Source: Herminiimonas arsenicoxydans
GTDB taxonomy: Bacteria; Pseudomonadota; Gammaproteobacteria; Burkholderiales; Burkholderiaceae_D
Length of the DNA: 64,000 bases
Direction of reading: 5' to 3'
NCBI GenBank assembly: GCA_000026125.1
Contig: CU207211.1
Span: forward strand, 1,426,001 to 1,490,000
Part shown: positions 24,189-33,850 of the stretch, piece after piece
Position numbering within the stretch: position 1 is the stretch's first letter
How the letters are laid out: every line of letters starts with the position of its first letter
Position numbers and translations under genes: made by a program
Notes under the pieces: model-generated
The model's database searches: none
Told to the model about the DNA's origin: nothing
Seen by the model: only the letters and a program-made list of their open reading frames with translations

Positions 24189-24202
24189 TTGATCGAGGTC
24201 AA
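24189..24202 (-). promoter_or_regulatory. FNR-like site upstream of the LprI-like gene
   Basis: TTGATCGAGGTCAA matches the FNR/Anr consensus TTGAT-N4-ATCAA with one mismatch. It is centred 84 bases before the LprI-like start on the - strand. A convincing -10 at the matching distance is not seen, so function is uncertain. Confidence 0.3.
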
Positions 24203-24230
24203 TAAACTGCAGGGAAGAGGGCCGTGATTC

Positions 24231-24994
24231 CTACATCTTGAGCCGATAGCCCGTCTTGAATATCCACCATACTGCCGTCATGCACAAAGCCAGAAATACC
24301 AGCGTCATGCCGGCACTGATCGCAACGTTCACATCCGAAGTGCCGTAAAAACTCCAGCGAAAACCGCTGATCAGATAGACAACCGGATTGATCAGTGCAA
24401 TTTTCTGCCACACGGGCGGCAACATGCTGATCGAATAGAAGCTGCCGCCGAGGAAGGCCAGCGGCGTCACGATCAGCATGGGAATGATTTGCAGCTTTTC
24501 AAAACCGGTGGCCCAGATGCCGATAATGAAACCGAACAGGCTGAAGGTCACCGCAGTCAGAATCAGGAAGGCGACCATCAATACCGGATGCGCGATATCG
24601 AAGGAAACGAATAGCCGCGCAGTAGCGAGTATCAGCACGCCGAGGATAATCGATTTGGTCGCTGCCGCGCCGACATAGCCGATCACGATTTCCACATAGG
24701 AGACAGGCGCTGACAGTACTTCGTATATCGTGCCCGCATATTTCGGCATGAAGATGCCGAAGGAGGCATTGGAAATACTTTCTGTCATCAGTGCCATCAT
24801 GATCAAACCGGGCACGATGAAGGCGCCGTAACTGACGCCGTTGACTTCCACCATGCGCGCGCCTATGGCGGCGCCGAACACGACAAAATACAGCGAAGTG
24901 GAAATGACCGGCGCAGCAATGCTTTGCATCAGCGTGCGCCAGGTACGTGCCAACTCGAAATGATAGATGGCGCGGATTGCATAGAAATTCATGT

Positions 24995-24998
<4 letters not shown>
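24231..24998 (-). CDS. yadH: ABC-2 type transporter permease (YadH-like)
   Basis: A 255-residue permease with six hydrophobic segments of the ABC2_membrane type. It contains the [25 protein letters not shown] opening, the [23 protein letters not shown] segment and the [34 protein letters not shown] stretch, of which [15 protein letters not shown] is the diagnostic exporter signature. It pairs with the ATPase gene upstream, whose stop overlaps its start by 4 bases. E. coli YadH is the nearest named homologue I recall; the substrate is not known. Confidence 0.88.
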
Positions 24999-25915
<917 letters not shown>

Positions 25916-25991
25916 ATGAGCCTCGCAATAAATCTGATGGCATAGATTGTAGTGCGGATGGGGTTTCAATGTATTGAACGGTTTCTTATTC

Positions 25992-26780
25992 TCAGAGCTT
26001 GATGTTCACGGAACGCGGCGCGACGTACATGTCTCTGGTCATCAGGTCGACGCCGCAATCCAGCGTTTCTATCCAGTCGAGAAAGCGCGCAATCATGGCC
26101 TTGCCTTTGAATGGCGCGCCATGTTGCGGCACTATCCATTCCGGATCGACTTCGCGCACCATGGCTGCCCAATAACGGCAGACCTTGTTCGAGACCATGT
26201 AACGCGTGTGAAAGCCGCGCATGAAGGGCAGATGCTGATCGAAATTTGTCACCGCTGTCGCTGCCAGATCGGGCTGCATCATGGAAGCGCCCATATCGCC
26301 GGAAAACAGGATGCGGCTGACCGGGTCGTAAAACTGTAAATTGCCTTCAGCATGCAGAAAATGCGCCGGCAGAATCTGGAATGTCGTGCTACCGAAAGGA
26401 AGCAGCGTGCCTTCATCGGGCAGCGCGATGATGCGCCCTTCGGTTTTTCCCTGCGGGCAGAAATGCGGTACAAAACGCGACCAGATACGCGAAATCAGCA
26501 GACTGGTTTCGGAACCGTTCAACCAGCGCGGCAGCGAAGCGATGATGTCGGGATCTGCATGCGAGGCAAAGACATATTTCAATTTCTTGGGCGGAAAATA
26601 TTTACTCATCGCCATGTAGAGTTCGTTGTAAGTCAGTACGCCGCCCGGATCAAGCAGGATGCCGTTGCCATCCTGTACGATCAAAAACTGATTGGACTGC
26701 ACCGACTCGCCATCCTCTTCCGCCAGATCGGAAAACATCAGGCAAATATGCTTGCCATCATTGAACAGTTCAATTGCCAT
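25992..26780 (-). CDS. MBL-fold di-iron oxygen-binding protein (FprA/ODP-like, no flavodoxin domain)
   Basis: A 262-residue metallo-beta-lactamase-fold protein resembling the di-iron half of flavodiiron proteins. Metal-site motifs visible are [24 protein letters not shown] and [10 protein letters not shown]. The opening ([19 protein letters not shown]) is typical of the oxygen-binding ODP group. The C-terminal flavodoxin domain of true flavodiiron NO/O2 reductases is absent, so an electron donor must be separate, or the protein is a sensor. A perfect FNR-type box lies about 120 bases upstream, which fits a role under oxygen limitation. Confidence 0.85.
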   Translation of the reverse strand: MAIELFNDGKHICLMFSDLAEEDGESVQSNQFLIVQDGNGILLDPGGVLTYNELYMAMSKYFPPKKLKYVFASHADPDIIASLPRWLNGSETSLLISRIWSRFVPHFCPQGKTEGRIIALPDEGTLLPFGSTTFQILPAHFLHAEGNLQFYDPVSRILFSGDMGASMMQPDLAATAVTNFDQHLPFMRGFHTRYMVSNKVCRYWAAMVREVDPEWIVPQHGAPFKGKAMIARFLDWIETLDCGVDLMTRDMYVAPRSVNIKL

Positions 26781-26864
26781 GCATATTCCAGGGTGCGGGA
26801 GTTGAGGTTGACGTGCGCAAGCTGCGGTCGTGCTTTGTCGTCTGCCATTTAGATGGGTGGCCAG

Positions 26865-26907
26865 AGTATGGCGCGCAAGTCAAGAGTGCTTCTTGATTTA
26901 CATCAAA
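26865..26907 (-). promoter_or_regulatory. FNR/Anr-type box and -10 for the di-iron MBL gene
   Basis: TTGATTTACATCAA (26894-26907) is a perfect TTGAT-N4-ATCAA FNR/Anr/Dnr palindrome. On the - strand a CATACT -10 lies at 26870-26865. That puts the expected start near 26858 and the box centre at about -42, the classic spacing of a class II activated promoter. The predicted leader to the ATG at 26780 is about 78 bases. Confidence 0.65.
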
Positions 26908-27050
26908 GATCGTGACGCCGTATCGGATGAAAAAGGCCTGTGCGCTCGCGCAGATTGATCAAGGCGAACCGATATCAGTCAGATCAAGTATCCTTCGTGT
27001 CTGGCTTGCTTCACATCGTTTTCAATTTTCGCTCATCAACGTTTCTGCAC

Positions 27051-27950
27051 ATGACTCAAAAAATAACACCTTCGACTGCATTGCTGCTGACGATTGCGCC
27101 GCTGATGTGGGCAGGCAACGCAATCGTCGGACGTTCGATCAATGCGCTGGTGCCGCCGCTCACGCTGAATTTTTTCCGCTGGTCGATTGCAGCAATCATT
27201 CTGTTGCCATTTGCGAGCTGGATATTCCGTCGCAATAGCGCGCTATGGACGCACTGGCGCCGCTTTGCCCTGCTGGGTCTGCTGGGCGTCGGACTCTACA
27301 ACTCGCTGCAATATCTGGCCTTGAAAACGTCGTCGCCCATCAATGTGACGCTGGTGGCGGCAAGCATGCCGGTCTGGATGCTGATGATAGGGTCGATGTT
27401 TTTCGGCGTACGGGTATCTGCAAAGCAAGCGCTGGGCGCGGTCATGTCGATTGCCGGCGTGCTGCTGGTGCTCAGTCGCGGCGAGCTGCAGCAACTGCTG
27501 GCCCTGCGTCTGGTGCCGGGCGATATTTTGATGATACTGGCGGCGATCATCTGGTCTTTTTACAGCTGGTTGCTGACGCTGCCGAAGGATCCGGCGCAGA
27601 TTCGCGCCAACTGGATCGCCTTTTTGCTGGCCCAGGTTGCATTTGGCGCAGTGTGGTCAGGCGCATTTTCCGCTGCTGAATGGACGTTTGCCGATCCGCA
27701 CATCGTGTGGGGCTGGTCCCTGATTGCGGCACTGATCTTTGTCGCCATCGGCCCGGCCATCATTGCCTTGCGATGCTGGGGGCTGGGCGTGCAACGCGTC
27801 GGGCCGACGGTCGCCGGTTTCTTCAGCAATCTGACGCCTTTGTTTGCGGCCTTGATGTCGGCTGCATTTCTGGGCGAAACACCGCATCTTTATCATGGAC
27901 TTGCATTTCTGCTGATCGTAGGCGGCATCGTGGTGTCATCGCGCCACTGA
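27051..27950 (+). CDS. DMT-superfamily transporter, EamA family
   Basis: A 299-residue inner-membrane protein with ten hydrophobic segments in two EamA repeats. The first repeat starts ALLLTIAPLMWAGNAIVGRSI, and the second centres on LMILAAIIWSFYSWLLTLP. Conserved glycines and the tryptophan after the first helix (MWAGN) support the family. I chose the ATG giving MTQKITPS; the longer frame starting at 26940 reads through promoter sequence. Members export amino acids or metabolites, and the substrate here is unknown. Confidence 0.87.
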   Translation: MTQKITPSTALLLTIAPLMWAGNAIVGRSINALVPPLTLNFFRWSIAAIILLPFASWIFRRNSALWTHWRRFALLGLLGVGLYNSLQYLALKTSSPINVTLVAASMPVWMLMIGSMFFGVRVSAKQALGAVMSIAGVLLVLSRGELQQLLALRLVPGDILMILAAIIWSFYSWLLTLPKDPAQIRANWIAFLLAQVAFGAVWSGAFSAAEWTFADPHIVWGWSLIAALIFVAIGPAIIALRCWGLGVQRVGPTVAGFFSNLTPLFAALMSAAFLGETPHLYHGLAFLLIVGGIVVSSRH

Positions 27951-27983
27951 TGCGCATCCATTGATGGCTGGTCGAAGCGTTTC

Positions 27984-28301
27984 TTAGTAACGACCGAGAT
28001 GCTGGAGCTGCGCCTCCAGCCGCTCGATTTTTTCCAGCAGGTCTATGGCGAGTGCGACCCCCGGTGTGTTGAGTTCCAGATCGTGCGCCAGATGTTGCGC
28101 CAGTTGGGCGCGGCGTAGCGCAGTGCCGTTGAAATGCCATTCTTGCGGCTGCTCACCCATGGGCTCCAACACACCTTCAACAACCAGAGCGGTGATCAGC
28201 TCTTCTGATGCGTTGCAGGCCTGACACAATTCCAGCAGGGTGAAATTGCTGTCTTCGTCAATAACTTGGACGTGCAGATAAGTGCGCTCGGTTTGTGTCA
28301 T
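27984..28301 (-). CDS. cbpM: Chaperone modulator CbpM
   Basis: A 105-residue MerR-HTH-like protein that binds the J domain of CbpA and inhibits its co-chaperone and DNA-binding activities. Features are FTLLELCQACNASEELITALVVEGVLEPMG, where the LxELCxxxxxxxxLIxxLVxxGVLxP pattern is clear, LRRAQLAQHLAHDLELNTPGVALAIDLL, and a C-terminal coiled coil (EKIERLEAQLQHL). It starts 14 bases after cbpA, as in E. coli. Confidence 0.93.
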   Translation of the reverse strand: MTQTERTYLHVQVIDEDSNFTLLELCQACNASEELITALVVEGVLEPMGEQPQEWHFNGTALRRAQLAQHLAHDLELNTPGVALAIDLLEKIERLEAQLQHLGRY

Positions 28302-28315
28302 GACGATGATCCTTG

Positions 28316-29257
28316 CTAGACGTTGCGTGGATTGAAATCGAAGGCCTGTTGCAGCGTACGATAAGCCTGTCTGGCCGATTCAGTGTCCGCAGGTGGTAGC
28401 GCAATGTTGAGCACCACATACAGATCGCCGGCTTCCTTGCCCGGAATGCCTTTGCCTTTCAAGCGCAGCTTGCGCCCGGCCGAGGAGTTTGGCGGGATGG
28501 TCAGTTCTACCGATCCTTCCGGTGTCGGGACTGCGATGCTGGCGCCCAGTGCGGCTTCCCACGGCGCAAGCGGCAGATCCACATAGACATCGCGCCCGTC
28601 TACGCGGTAACGCGGATGCGGACGGAACACGATTTCCAGATACAGGTCGCCGGCTTTGCCTTCACCTATGCCTGGCCCGCCCTGGCCGGCCAGGCGCAAG
28701 GTTTGTCCGGCGCGTATGCCTTTCGGAATATTGACGCTGAGCGTGCGCTCTTTGGTGACGACATGACCATGCTCATCAACCGTCGGCATGCGGAGCGAGA
28801 TGCTGCGTTTCGCACCGCGGTACGCATCTTCCAGATCGATCTGCACCTTGGCATGATGATCTTCCCCTTGCTCATGGCGCGCGCGCTGCTGTCCACGGCC
28901 CCAGCCTCTTTGCTGGCCGAACAACTGCTCGAAATAATCGCTGAAATCCGATCCATCGCCGAAGCCTGCGTGCGCACCGCGGCCGCTGAATTCGAAACCT
29001 GCATCGGCATTCGGCGGCGGCTGGAAATCCTGACCATTCTTCCAGTTGGCGCCGAGCTGATCATAGGAGGCGCGTTGTTCCGGGTCCTTCAAGACCTTGT
29101 AGGCTTCGCCCATTTCCTTGAAGCGCGCTTCAGCATTCGCTTCCTTGCTGACATCCGGATGATATTTGCGTGCCAGCTTGCGGTAGGCGCTCTTGATTTC
29201 GTCTTGCGTCGCATCGCGTTTGACGCCGAGAATTTCGTAATAGTCCTTGAATTTCAT
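28316..29257 (-). CDS. cbpA: Curved DNA-binding protein CbpA, DnaJ family
   Basis: A 313-residue type II J-domain co-chaperone for DnaK that also binds curved DNA. The J domain occupies residues 1-70 (MKFKDYYEILGVKRDATQDEIKSAYRKLARKYHPDV; the HPD triad is visible). A Gly/Phe-rich linker with FEFSGRGAHAGFGDG and a Gln/Arg/Gly tract follows. The C-terminal substrate domains contain LRLAGQGGPGIGEGKAGDLYLEI and KLRLKGKGIPGKEAGDLYVVL. I start at MKFKDYY as in E. coli CbpA; the frame opens 10 codons earlier. cbpM follows. Confidence 0.95.
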   Translation of the reverse strand: MKFKDYYEILGVKRDATQDEIKSAYRKLARKYHPDVSKEANAEARFKEMGEAYKVLKDPEQRASYDQLGANWKNGQDFQPPPNADAGFEFSGRGAHAGFGDGSDFSDYFEQLFGQQRGWGRGQQRARHEQGEDHHAKVQIDLEDAYRGAKRSISLRMPTVDEHGHVVTKERTLSVNIPKGIRAGQTLRLAGQGGPGIGEGKAGDLYLEIVFRPHPRYRVDGRDVYVDLPLAPWEAALGASIAVPTPEGSVELTIPPNSSAGRKLRLKGKGIPGKEAGDLYVVLNIALPPADTESARQAYRTLQQAFDFNPRNV

Positions 29258-29344
29258 GTCTGCAGCCTTCTGCCTGATTTCAGTCAAGCTTCAATAAGCG
29301 GGATGCCTTTCCGGTACAGCTTGTTCTTTCATGAATAGTACGCG

Positions 29345-30043
29345 TTAAACCACGGTGCCGAATAGCTTGCCTATGCCTGCCGTGACCCCCATTGCCAGTG
29401 CGCCCCAGAATCCGACGCGCACAGCGGCACGCAGCAGAGGGGCGCCACCGGCTTTTGCTGCCAGCATGCCCAGTGCGATCAGAAACAGCAGTGAAGTAGC
29501 CGTCAGTGACGCGATCAGCATGGAGGGCGGTGCGATCAGGGCAGTCACTAGCGGCAATGCAGCACCGGCAGAGAAAGTAAGGGCGGAGGCGATGGCAGCC
29601 TGCACCGGTTGCGCTGCGGAAGTGTCATGAATGCCGAGTTCGTCCCTTGCATGCGCACTGAGCGCGTCATGGGCCATCAATTGTTGCGCGACTTGCATGG
29701 CCAGCTCCGGTGCGACGCCGCGTGCGGTATAAATCGATGCCAGCTCACGCTGTTCGGCAGCAGGCTGATCGCGCAATTCCACACGCTCGCGTTCCAGATC
29801 CGCCTGTTCCGTATCCGATTGCGAACTGACGGAAACATATTCGCCGGCCGCCATCGACATGGCGCCGGCTACCAGCGCCGCCACACCTGCGACCAGCAAT
29901 TCACTGCGATCTGCATTGGCCGCTGCCACGCCCAGCATCAGGCAGGCCGTGGAAATGATGCCATCGTTTGCGCCGAGTACGGAAGCACGCAACCAGCCGA
30001 TGCGGTCATTGCGGTGATGTTCGGAGTGATAGTGACGTGACAT
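29345..30043 (-). CDS. VIT1/CCC1-family membrane transporter
   Basis: A 232-residue protein of the vacuolar iron transporter family, which moves Fe2+ or Mn2+ across membranes in exchange for protons. The N-terminus HRNDRIGWLRASVLGANDGIISTACLMLG is diagnostic (WLRAxVLGANDGIxS). GAMSMAAGEYVSVSSQSDTEQADL ends the second helix and begins the cytosolic metal-binding loop. Three more hydrophobic segments follow. Bacterial members are usually annotated VIT family protein; metal specificity here is unknown. The shared spacer with the nitronate monooxygenase carries an FNR-like box. Confidence 0.9.
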   Translation of the reverse strand: MSRHYHSEHHRNDRIGWLRASVLGANDGIISTACLMLGVAAANADRSELLVAGVAALVAGAMSMAAGEYVSVSSQSDTEQADLERERVELRDQPAAEQRELASIYTARGVAPELAMQVAQQLMAHDALSAHARDELGIHDTSAAQPVQAAIASALTFSAGAALPLVTALIAPPSMLIASLTATSLLFLIALGMLAAKAGGAPLLRAAVRVGFWGALAMGVTAGIGKLFGTVV

Positions 30044-30160
30044 GGATGCCTTGTGCGATGTTGAACAGTAAACGGCACTTTATCATTCTGATATGCAGTC
30101 ATGATGAGGCCGTCATTTGATGTTTCAAGAACAAGGATCACATTTCAGTCTGAATCATTT

Positions 30161-30201
30161 TTGATCCATGTCAATTTGTCTGCGATCCTCTTTGCTACAG
30201 T
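30161..30201 (+). promoter_or_regulatory. FNR-like box and -10 for the nitronate monooxygenase gene
   Basis: TTGATCCATGTCAA (30161-30174) matches TTGAT-N4-ATCAA with one mismatch. A TACAGT -10 lies at 30196-30201, which predicts a start near 30208 and puts the box centre at about -41, the class II position. The short leader supports a translation start at 30227 or 30233 and not the far upstream frame opening. Confidence 0.5.
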
Positions 30202-30226
30202 CGGGCATCTACATGGCAAGCGAAGG

Positions 30227-31405
30227 ATGATTGTGCTGGATACTGCGTTCCCGAAGTTGAAACTGAAGAATAAATTACTGCTCCCCATCGTGCAAGGCGG
30301 CATGGGCGTGGGTGTTTCCGCGCATCGCCTGGCCGGCACTGTCGCCAGCCTCGGTGCGCTCGGCACCATTTCCAGTGTCGATCTGCGACGGCATCATCCC
30401 GACCTGATGGCGCAAACCGAAAAAACGCGCAACAAGGAGCTGATCAATGCAGCCAATCTGATCGCACTCGATCGTGAAATCAAGGCCGCCAAGGCGATGG
30501 CAGAAGGTCGCGGCATGGTCGCCGTCAATGTGATGAGGGCGGTGGCGGAATACGCGGCTTATGTGCGGCAATCCTGTGAAAGCGGAGCCGATGCGATCGT
30601 GGTCGGAGCCGGCCTGCCCATGGATTTGCCGGAGTTGACCAGCGAATATCCGGATGTGGCCTTGATCCCGATACTGTCCGATGCGCGCGGCATTGCGCTG
30701 ATATTGAAAAAATGGATGCGCCGCAAGCGTCTGCCGGATGCGATCGTGATCGAGAATCCGCAATATGCGGCCGGCCACCTGGGCGCCGCCGGACTTGATA
30801 GCGTCAACGATCCGCACTTTGCATTTTCCGTGGTGCTGGAAGGGACGCTGGCCTTGTTCAAGGAACTGGGCATAGAGAGCGAGAAGATCCCGCTGATTAC
30901 CGCCGGCGGGATACACAGCCCGGAACAGGTGCGCGAACTGTTTGCTCTGGGCGCCAGCGCGGTGCAACTCGGTACGCCGTTTGCGGTAAGCGAAGAAGGC
31001 GATGCGCATATGACTTTCAAGAAGGTATTGACTGGTGCCAGGCCGGAAGACATCGTGACCTTCATGAGCTGCGCCGGTTTGCCGGCGCGTGCAGTAAAGA
31101 CGCAATGGCTTGCCAATTATCTCGACAAGGAAGCCAAACTGCAGCGCAAGGCAGGACCAAAAGATTGCACGGTCGGCTTCGACTGCCTGCATCAATGCGG
31201 ATTGCGTGACGGCATCGCGAAAGCCGGGCAATTCTGTATCGATACGCAATTGGGCTTTGCACTGGAAGGCGACGTCAAGCGCGGCTTGTTCTTTCGCGGC
31301 TCCGAGCCGTTGCCATTCGGCAGTGCGATCCGGCCGGTACGCGAGTTGATCGATTACCTGTTGAACGGCATCAGCCCGGCAACGCATGGAACGCTGGGTG
31401 CATGA
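30227..31405 (+). CDS. Nitronate monooxygenase / 2-nitropropane dioxygenase-family flavoprotein
   Basis: A 392-residue FMN-dependent TIM-barrel protein of the NMO/enoyl reductase II superfamily. Motifs are LPIVQGGMGVGVSAHRLAGTVASLG (phosphate and FMN loop), DAIVVGAGLP, PLITAGGIHSPEQVRELFALGASAVQLGTPF, and the Cys-rich CTVGFDCLHQCGLRDG. The start is taken as the ATG at 30227, but GTG at 30233 has a better spaced GAAGG site and may be the real one; the frame stays open to 30101. Substrate specificity (nitronates or other) is not evident. Confidence 0.88.
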   Translation: MIVLDTAFPKLKLKNKLLLPIVQGGMGVGVSAHRLAGTVASLGALGTISSVDLRRHHPDLMAQTEKTRNKELINAANLIALDREIKAAKAMAEGRGMVAVNVMRAVAEYAAYVRQSCESGADAIVVGAGLPMDLPELTSEYPDVALIPILSDARGIALILKKWMRRKRLPDAIVIENPQYAAGHLGAAGLDSVNDPHFAFSVVLEGTLALFKELGIESEKIPLITAGGIHSPEQVRELFALGASAVQLGTPFAVSEEGDAHMTFKKVLTGARPEDIVTFMSCAGLPARAVKTQWLANYLDKEAKLQRKAGPKDCTVGFDCLHQCGLRDGIAKAGQFCIDTQLGFALEGDVKRGLFFRGSEPLPFGSAIRPVRELIDYLLNGISPATHGTLGA

Positions 31406-31590
31406 TGGTGCGGACATAGTCTGTGCAAGCAGGGCTGCGGTGTCGCGCCGTCTTGCCCTGCATGCGTATGCACCACATCTGAATGACGCCTTGCCGCATC
31501 TGTTATATCCTCGACCCCTCTATCGATTGCGTTCAGACGTAGATTCGGTATGCAGGTTGGGTACGCAGACTCGGTGCAAGGATAAAGCGC

Positions 31591-33528
31591 ATGCACAAGT
31601 GGCAAAAAATAATGTTGTGGGGAGCAGGCGGATTGGCGCTTGCGCTGGTCATTGCTGCGAGCATCTTGTATACGCAGACCGACAGTGCACATCTGAAAAT
31701 CATTGCACGCGACCAGGCCAGGCAGGCATTGGCGCGCGAACTGATGCTGGACGAGATCGACCTGAGTCTGTTTCCCTATCCGCAATTGCATGCGAAAAAT
31801 ATCACGCTATCCAATCCCGCCTGGGCACAGGGTCAGCATTTTCTTGAAGTGTCTTCTGCCACTGCGCAGCTTGCCCTGCTGCCGCTGTTAAGCGGCAGGA
31901 TCATCTTGAGCGGACTGCATCTTGAAGGCTTGCAAGCTAATCTAGAAATCGCGGCCGACGGCAAACGCAACTGGGAATTTCCGGATGTGGACGCTGCTTC
32001 CCTGTCCGATATGACGCTGACATCCATGAGTGTCCTGCACAGCAATATCCGTTTTCGCGATGGCAAGAAAGAGTCTGCGCAATGGCAGGTACTCAGTCTG
32101 CATGCCGATGGCGGGCACGGTTTGCAGCGGGTGAAATTCGGGATGAAAGTAGTGCGCGACAATCATTTGCTGCAACTGGACGGCAAGCTGGACGATTTGT
32201 CGCAACTGGGCAAGCCGGGTGCAGTCAGCCCCGGTATCGTTCACGCGACTTCCGGTCAGGCAAAAATCACGGTGAGCGGCAAGATCCCTCTGGATCTCGC
32301 TTTACAGAACTACGATATTGCCGCCTCGATAGAGGCAGAGTCGATGCAGGACATGTTCGGCTTTTTCGGCATACAACGTCCATCTCCAGTGCCTTTGAAA
32401 GGAGAGATGAAGCTGCACGCAGCCAATAAAAAAACCGAGATTGCGGATGTCAGACTGCACATGGGCAAGCTGAATTTATCCGGTGATGGCAGGTGGGATG
32501 ACAGCGGCAGCAAACCGGTTTTTCATGCGCGCCTGCAAGCCGACAAGATAGACATGGTGCAGACTTTTCTTGATATCGGCCAGCCATCACTGCCACCTAA
32601 AAAAACCGGGCAATTGTTCCGTGATCAAGCGCTCGCCTGGCCTTTGCTGCTCGATCTTGAAGGGACGCAAGGCACTGCCGAAGTCAACATTGCGGCCTTG
32701 AAAATACGCTCCGGAATTGAAGTTGCAGATGCAACGGCACGCATGAGTTTTAACGATGACCGCATGAAAGTGGAGGCGTTTTCCGGCAAGCTGCTAGGTG
32801 GCCGTGCCAGCGGCGATGCTCTTTTTGAGGGGCGTAAAGAAGCCGTGCATCTGAATCTGCAGATGACCGATACCACGCTGGAGCAATGGTTCAGGCAAAG
32901 CGGAAAGAATATCGCCATCACAGGTGGGGCGATGAAAGTCGATGCGCGTATTGATGCGACAGGCACATCGATGAACGACCTTGCCGCCACGCTCAGCGGC
33001 CCTGTCAATATTCAGGTCGGTGCGGCAAAAATTCTCTCGCCCAAGGCAGGCAATGCCGAGTTCTGGCTGACCGGCCTGTTTTCGGCCAGGGATTCCGAAC
33101 GTGTCGATCTTTCCTGCGTCAGTGCACGTTTGCCCTTCCAGTCCGGCGTGGCGCGCGGCGAGGCAATTGTCGGTGCGCGCAGCGACGCCAGCCAGTTGCT
33201 GACGCGCGGCACGGTGAATTTGCGCGACCAGACACTGGACTTGCGTGGCCGTATACGTGCACGTTCGGGCATCAATCTGGGAATTTCCAACTTTGCCGGC
33301 GAAGTGAAAATCGTCGGCAAGCTCGTCAATCCGGAATTAAGCATGGATGAAACCGGCGCCGTCGGTGTCATTGCCAGAATAGGTGCGGCGATCCTGACCA
33401 GCGGTATGAGTGTGCTTGCCACCTCGATATGGGATGGCGCCAATCCCGCATCCGACCCATGCCAGCTGGTCTTTTCCAGCAAGGCAAAAGCCTCTGCCGG
33501 CAAAGCGAAACGCACATCTGGCAACTGA
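31591..33528 (+). CDS. AsmA-family protein
   Basis: A 645-residue protein anchored by one N-terminal transmembrane helix (WGAGGLALALVIAASILYT), with the rest predicted periplasmic. The N-terminal AsmA core contains IDLSLFPYPQLHAKNITLSNPAWA and GLQANLEIAADGKRNWEF. The C-terminal AsmA_2-like region repeats beta-rich segments (VNIQVGAAKILSPKAGNAEFWLTGLF and the NLGISNFAGEVKIVGKLVNPEL stretch). Bridge-like lipid-transfer functions have been proposed for large AsmA proteins; the exact role of this one is unknown. A small unknown gene and psd follow. Confidence 0.87.
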   Translation: MHKWQKIMLWGAGGLALALVIAASILYTQTDSAHLKIIARDQARQALARELMLDEIDLSLFPYPQLHAKNITLSNPAWAQGQHFLEVSSATAQLALLPLLSGRIILSGLHLEGLQANLEIAADGKRNWEFPDVDAASLSDMTLTSMSVLHSNIRFRDGKKESAQWQVLSLHADGGHGLQRVKFGMKVVRDNHLLQLDGKLDDLSQLGKPGAVSPGIVHATSGQAKITVSGKIPLDLALQNYDIAASIEAESMQDMFGFFGIQRPSPVPLKGEMKLHAANKKTEIADVRLHMGKLNLSGDGRWDDSGSKPVFHARLQADKIDMVQTFLDIGQPSLPPKKTGQLFRDQALAWPLLLDLEGTQGTAEVNIAALKIRSGIEVADATARMSFNDDRMKVEAFSGKLLGGRASGDALFEGRKEAVHLNLQMTDTTLEQWFRQSGKNIAITGGAMKVDARIDATGTSMNDLAATLSGPVNIQVGAAKILSPKAGNAEFWLTGLFSARDSERVDLSCVSARLPFQSGVARGEAIVGARSDASQLLTRGTVNLRDQTLDLRGRIRARSGINLGISNFAGEVKIVGKLVNPELSMDETGAVGVIARIGAAILTSGMSVLATSIWDGANPASDPCQLVFSSKAKASAGKAKRTSGN

Positions 33529-33567
33529 AAAAAGCTATGATGTCGGCAGTTTTGGTTTTGGAATGGA

Positions 33568-33801
33568 ATGCAGATGGCCTTGCTCGAAGATATTGTCAAT
33601 AAGCAAAAAGATGGTGCGCAGTTTGTTATTTCGGCGCAAATGCTGCATCTCGATCCCGAAGAGTTCGATACGCTGGTGCACATGTGGCTGGAAGATGGCG
33701 GATTGGGCTTTGAATTGTCGGGCGTGCCGCATCGCAAATGTGTAGACGGCGAATTTTTTATCGACCGGATTACCGTCAGGCGCGTCATTGCGCCGAAATA
33801 A
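33568..33801 (+). CDS. Small hypothetical protein between asmA-like and psd
   Basis: A 77-residue soluble acidic protein (MQMALLEDIVNKQKDGAQFV, then a LHLDPEEFDTLVHMW helix and a basic C-terminal strand RITVRRVIAPK). It has one Cys, no signal sequence and no motif I recognise. The alternative ATG at 33574 would remove two residues. It sits 40 bases after the AsmA gene and 50 bases before psd on the same strand, and composition and codon use look like its neighbours. Confidence 0.55.
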   Translation: MQMALLEDIVNKQKDGAQFVISAQMLHLDPEEFDTLVHMWLEDGGLGFELSGVPHRKCVDGEFFIDRITVRRVIAPK

Positions 33802-33850
33802 GCTCCAAGACCCGCTACAATCACGCATCTTTTTTTTCATCGAATTCATA

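Noticed and set aside
30275..31417. 380-residue open frame on the - strand
   Set aside because: Antisense to the nitronate monooxygenase and without any recognisable domain.
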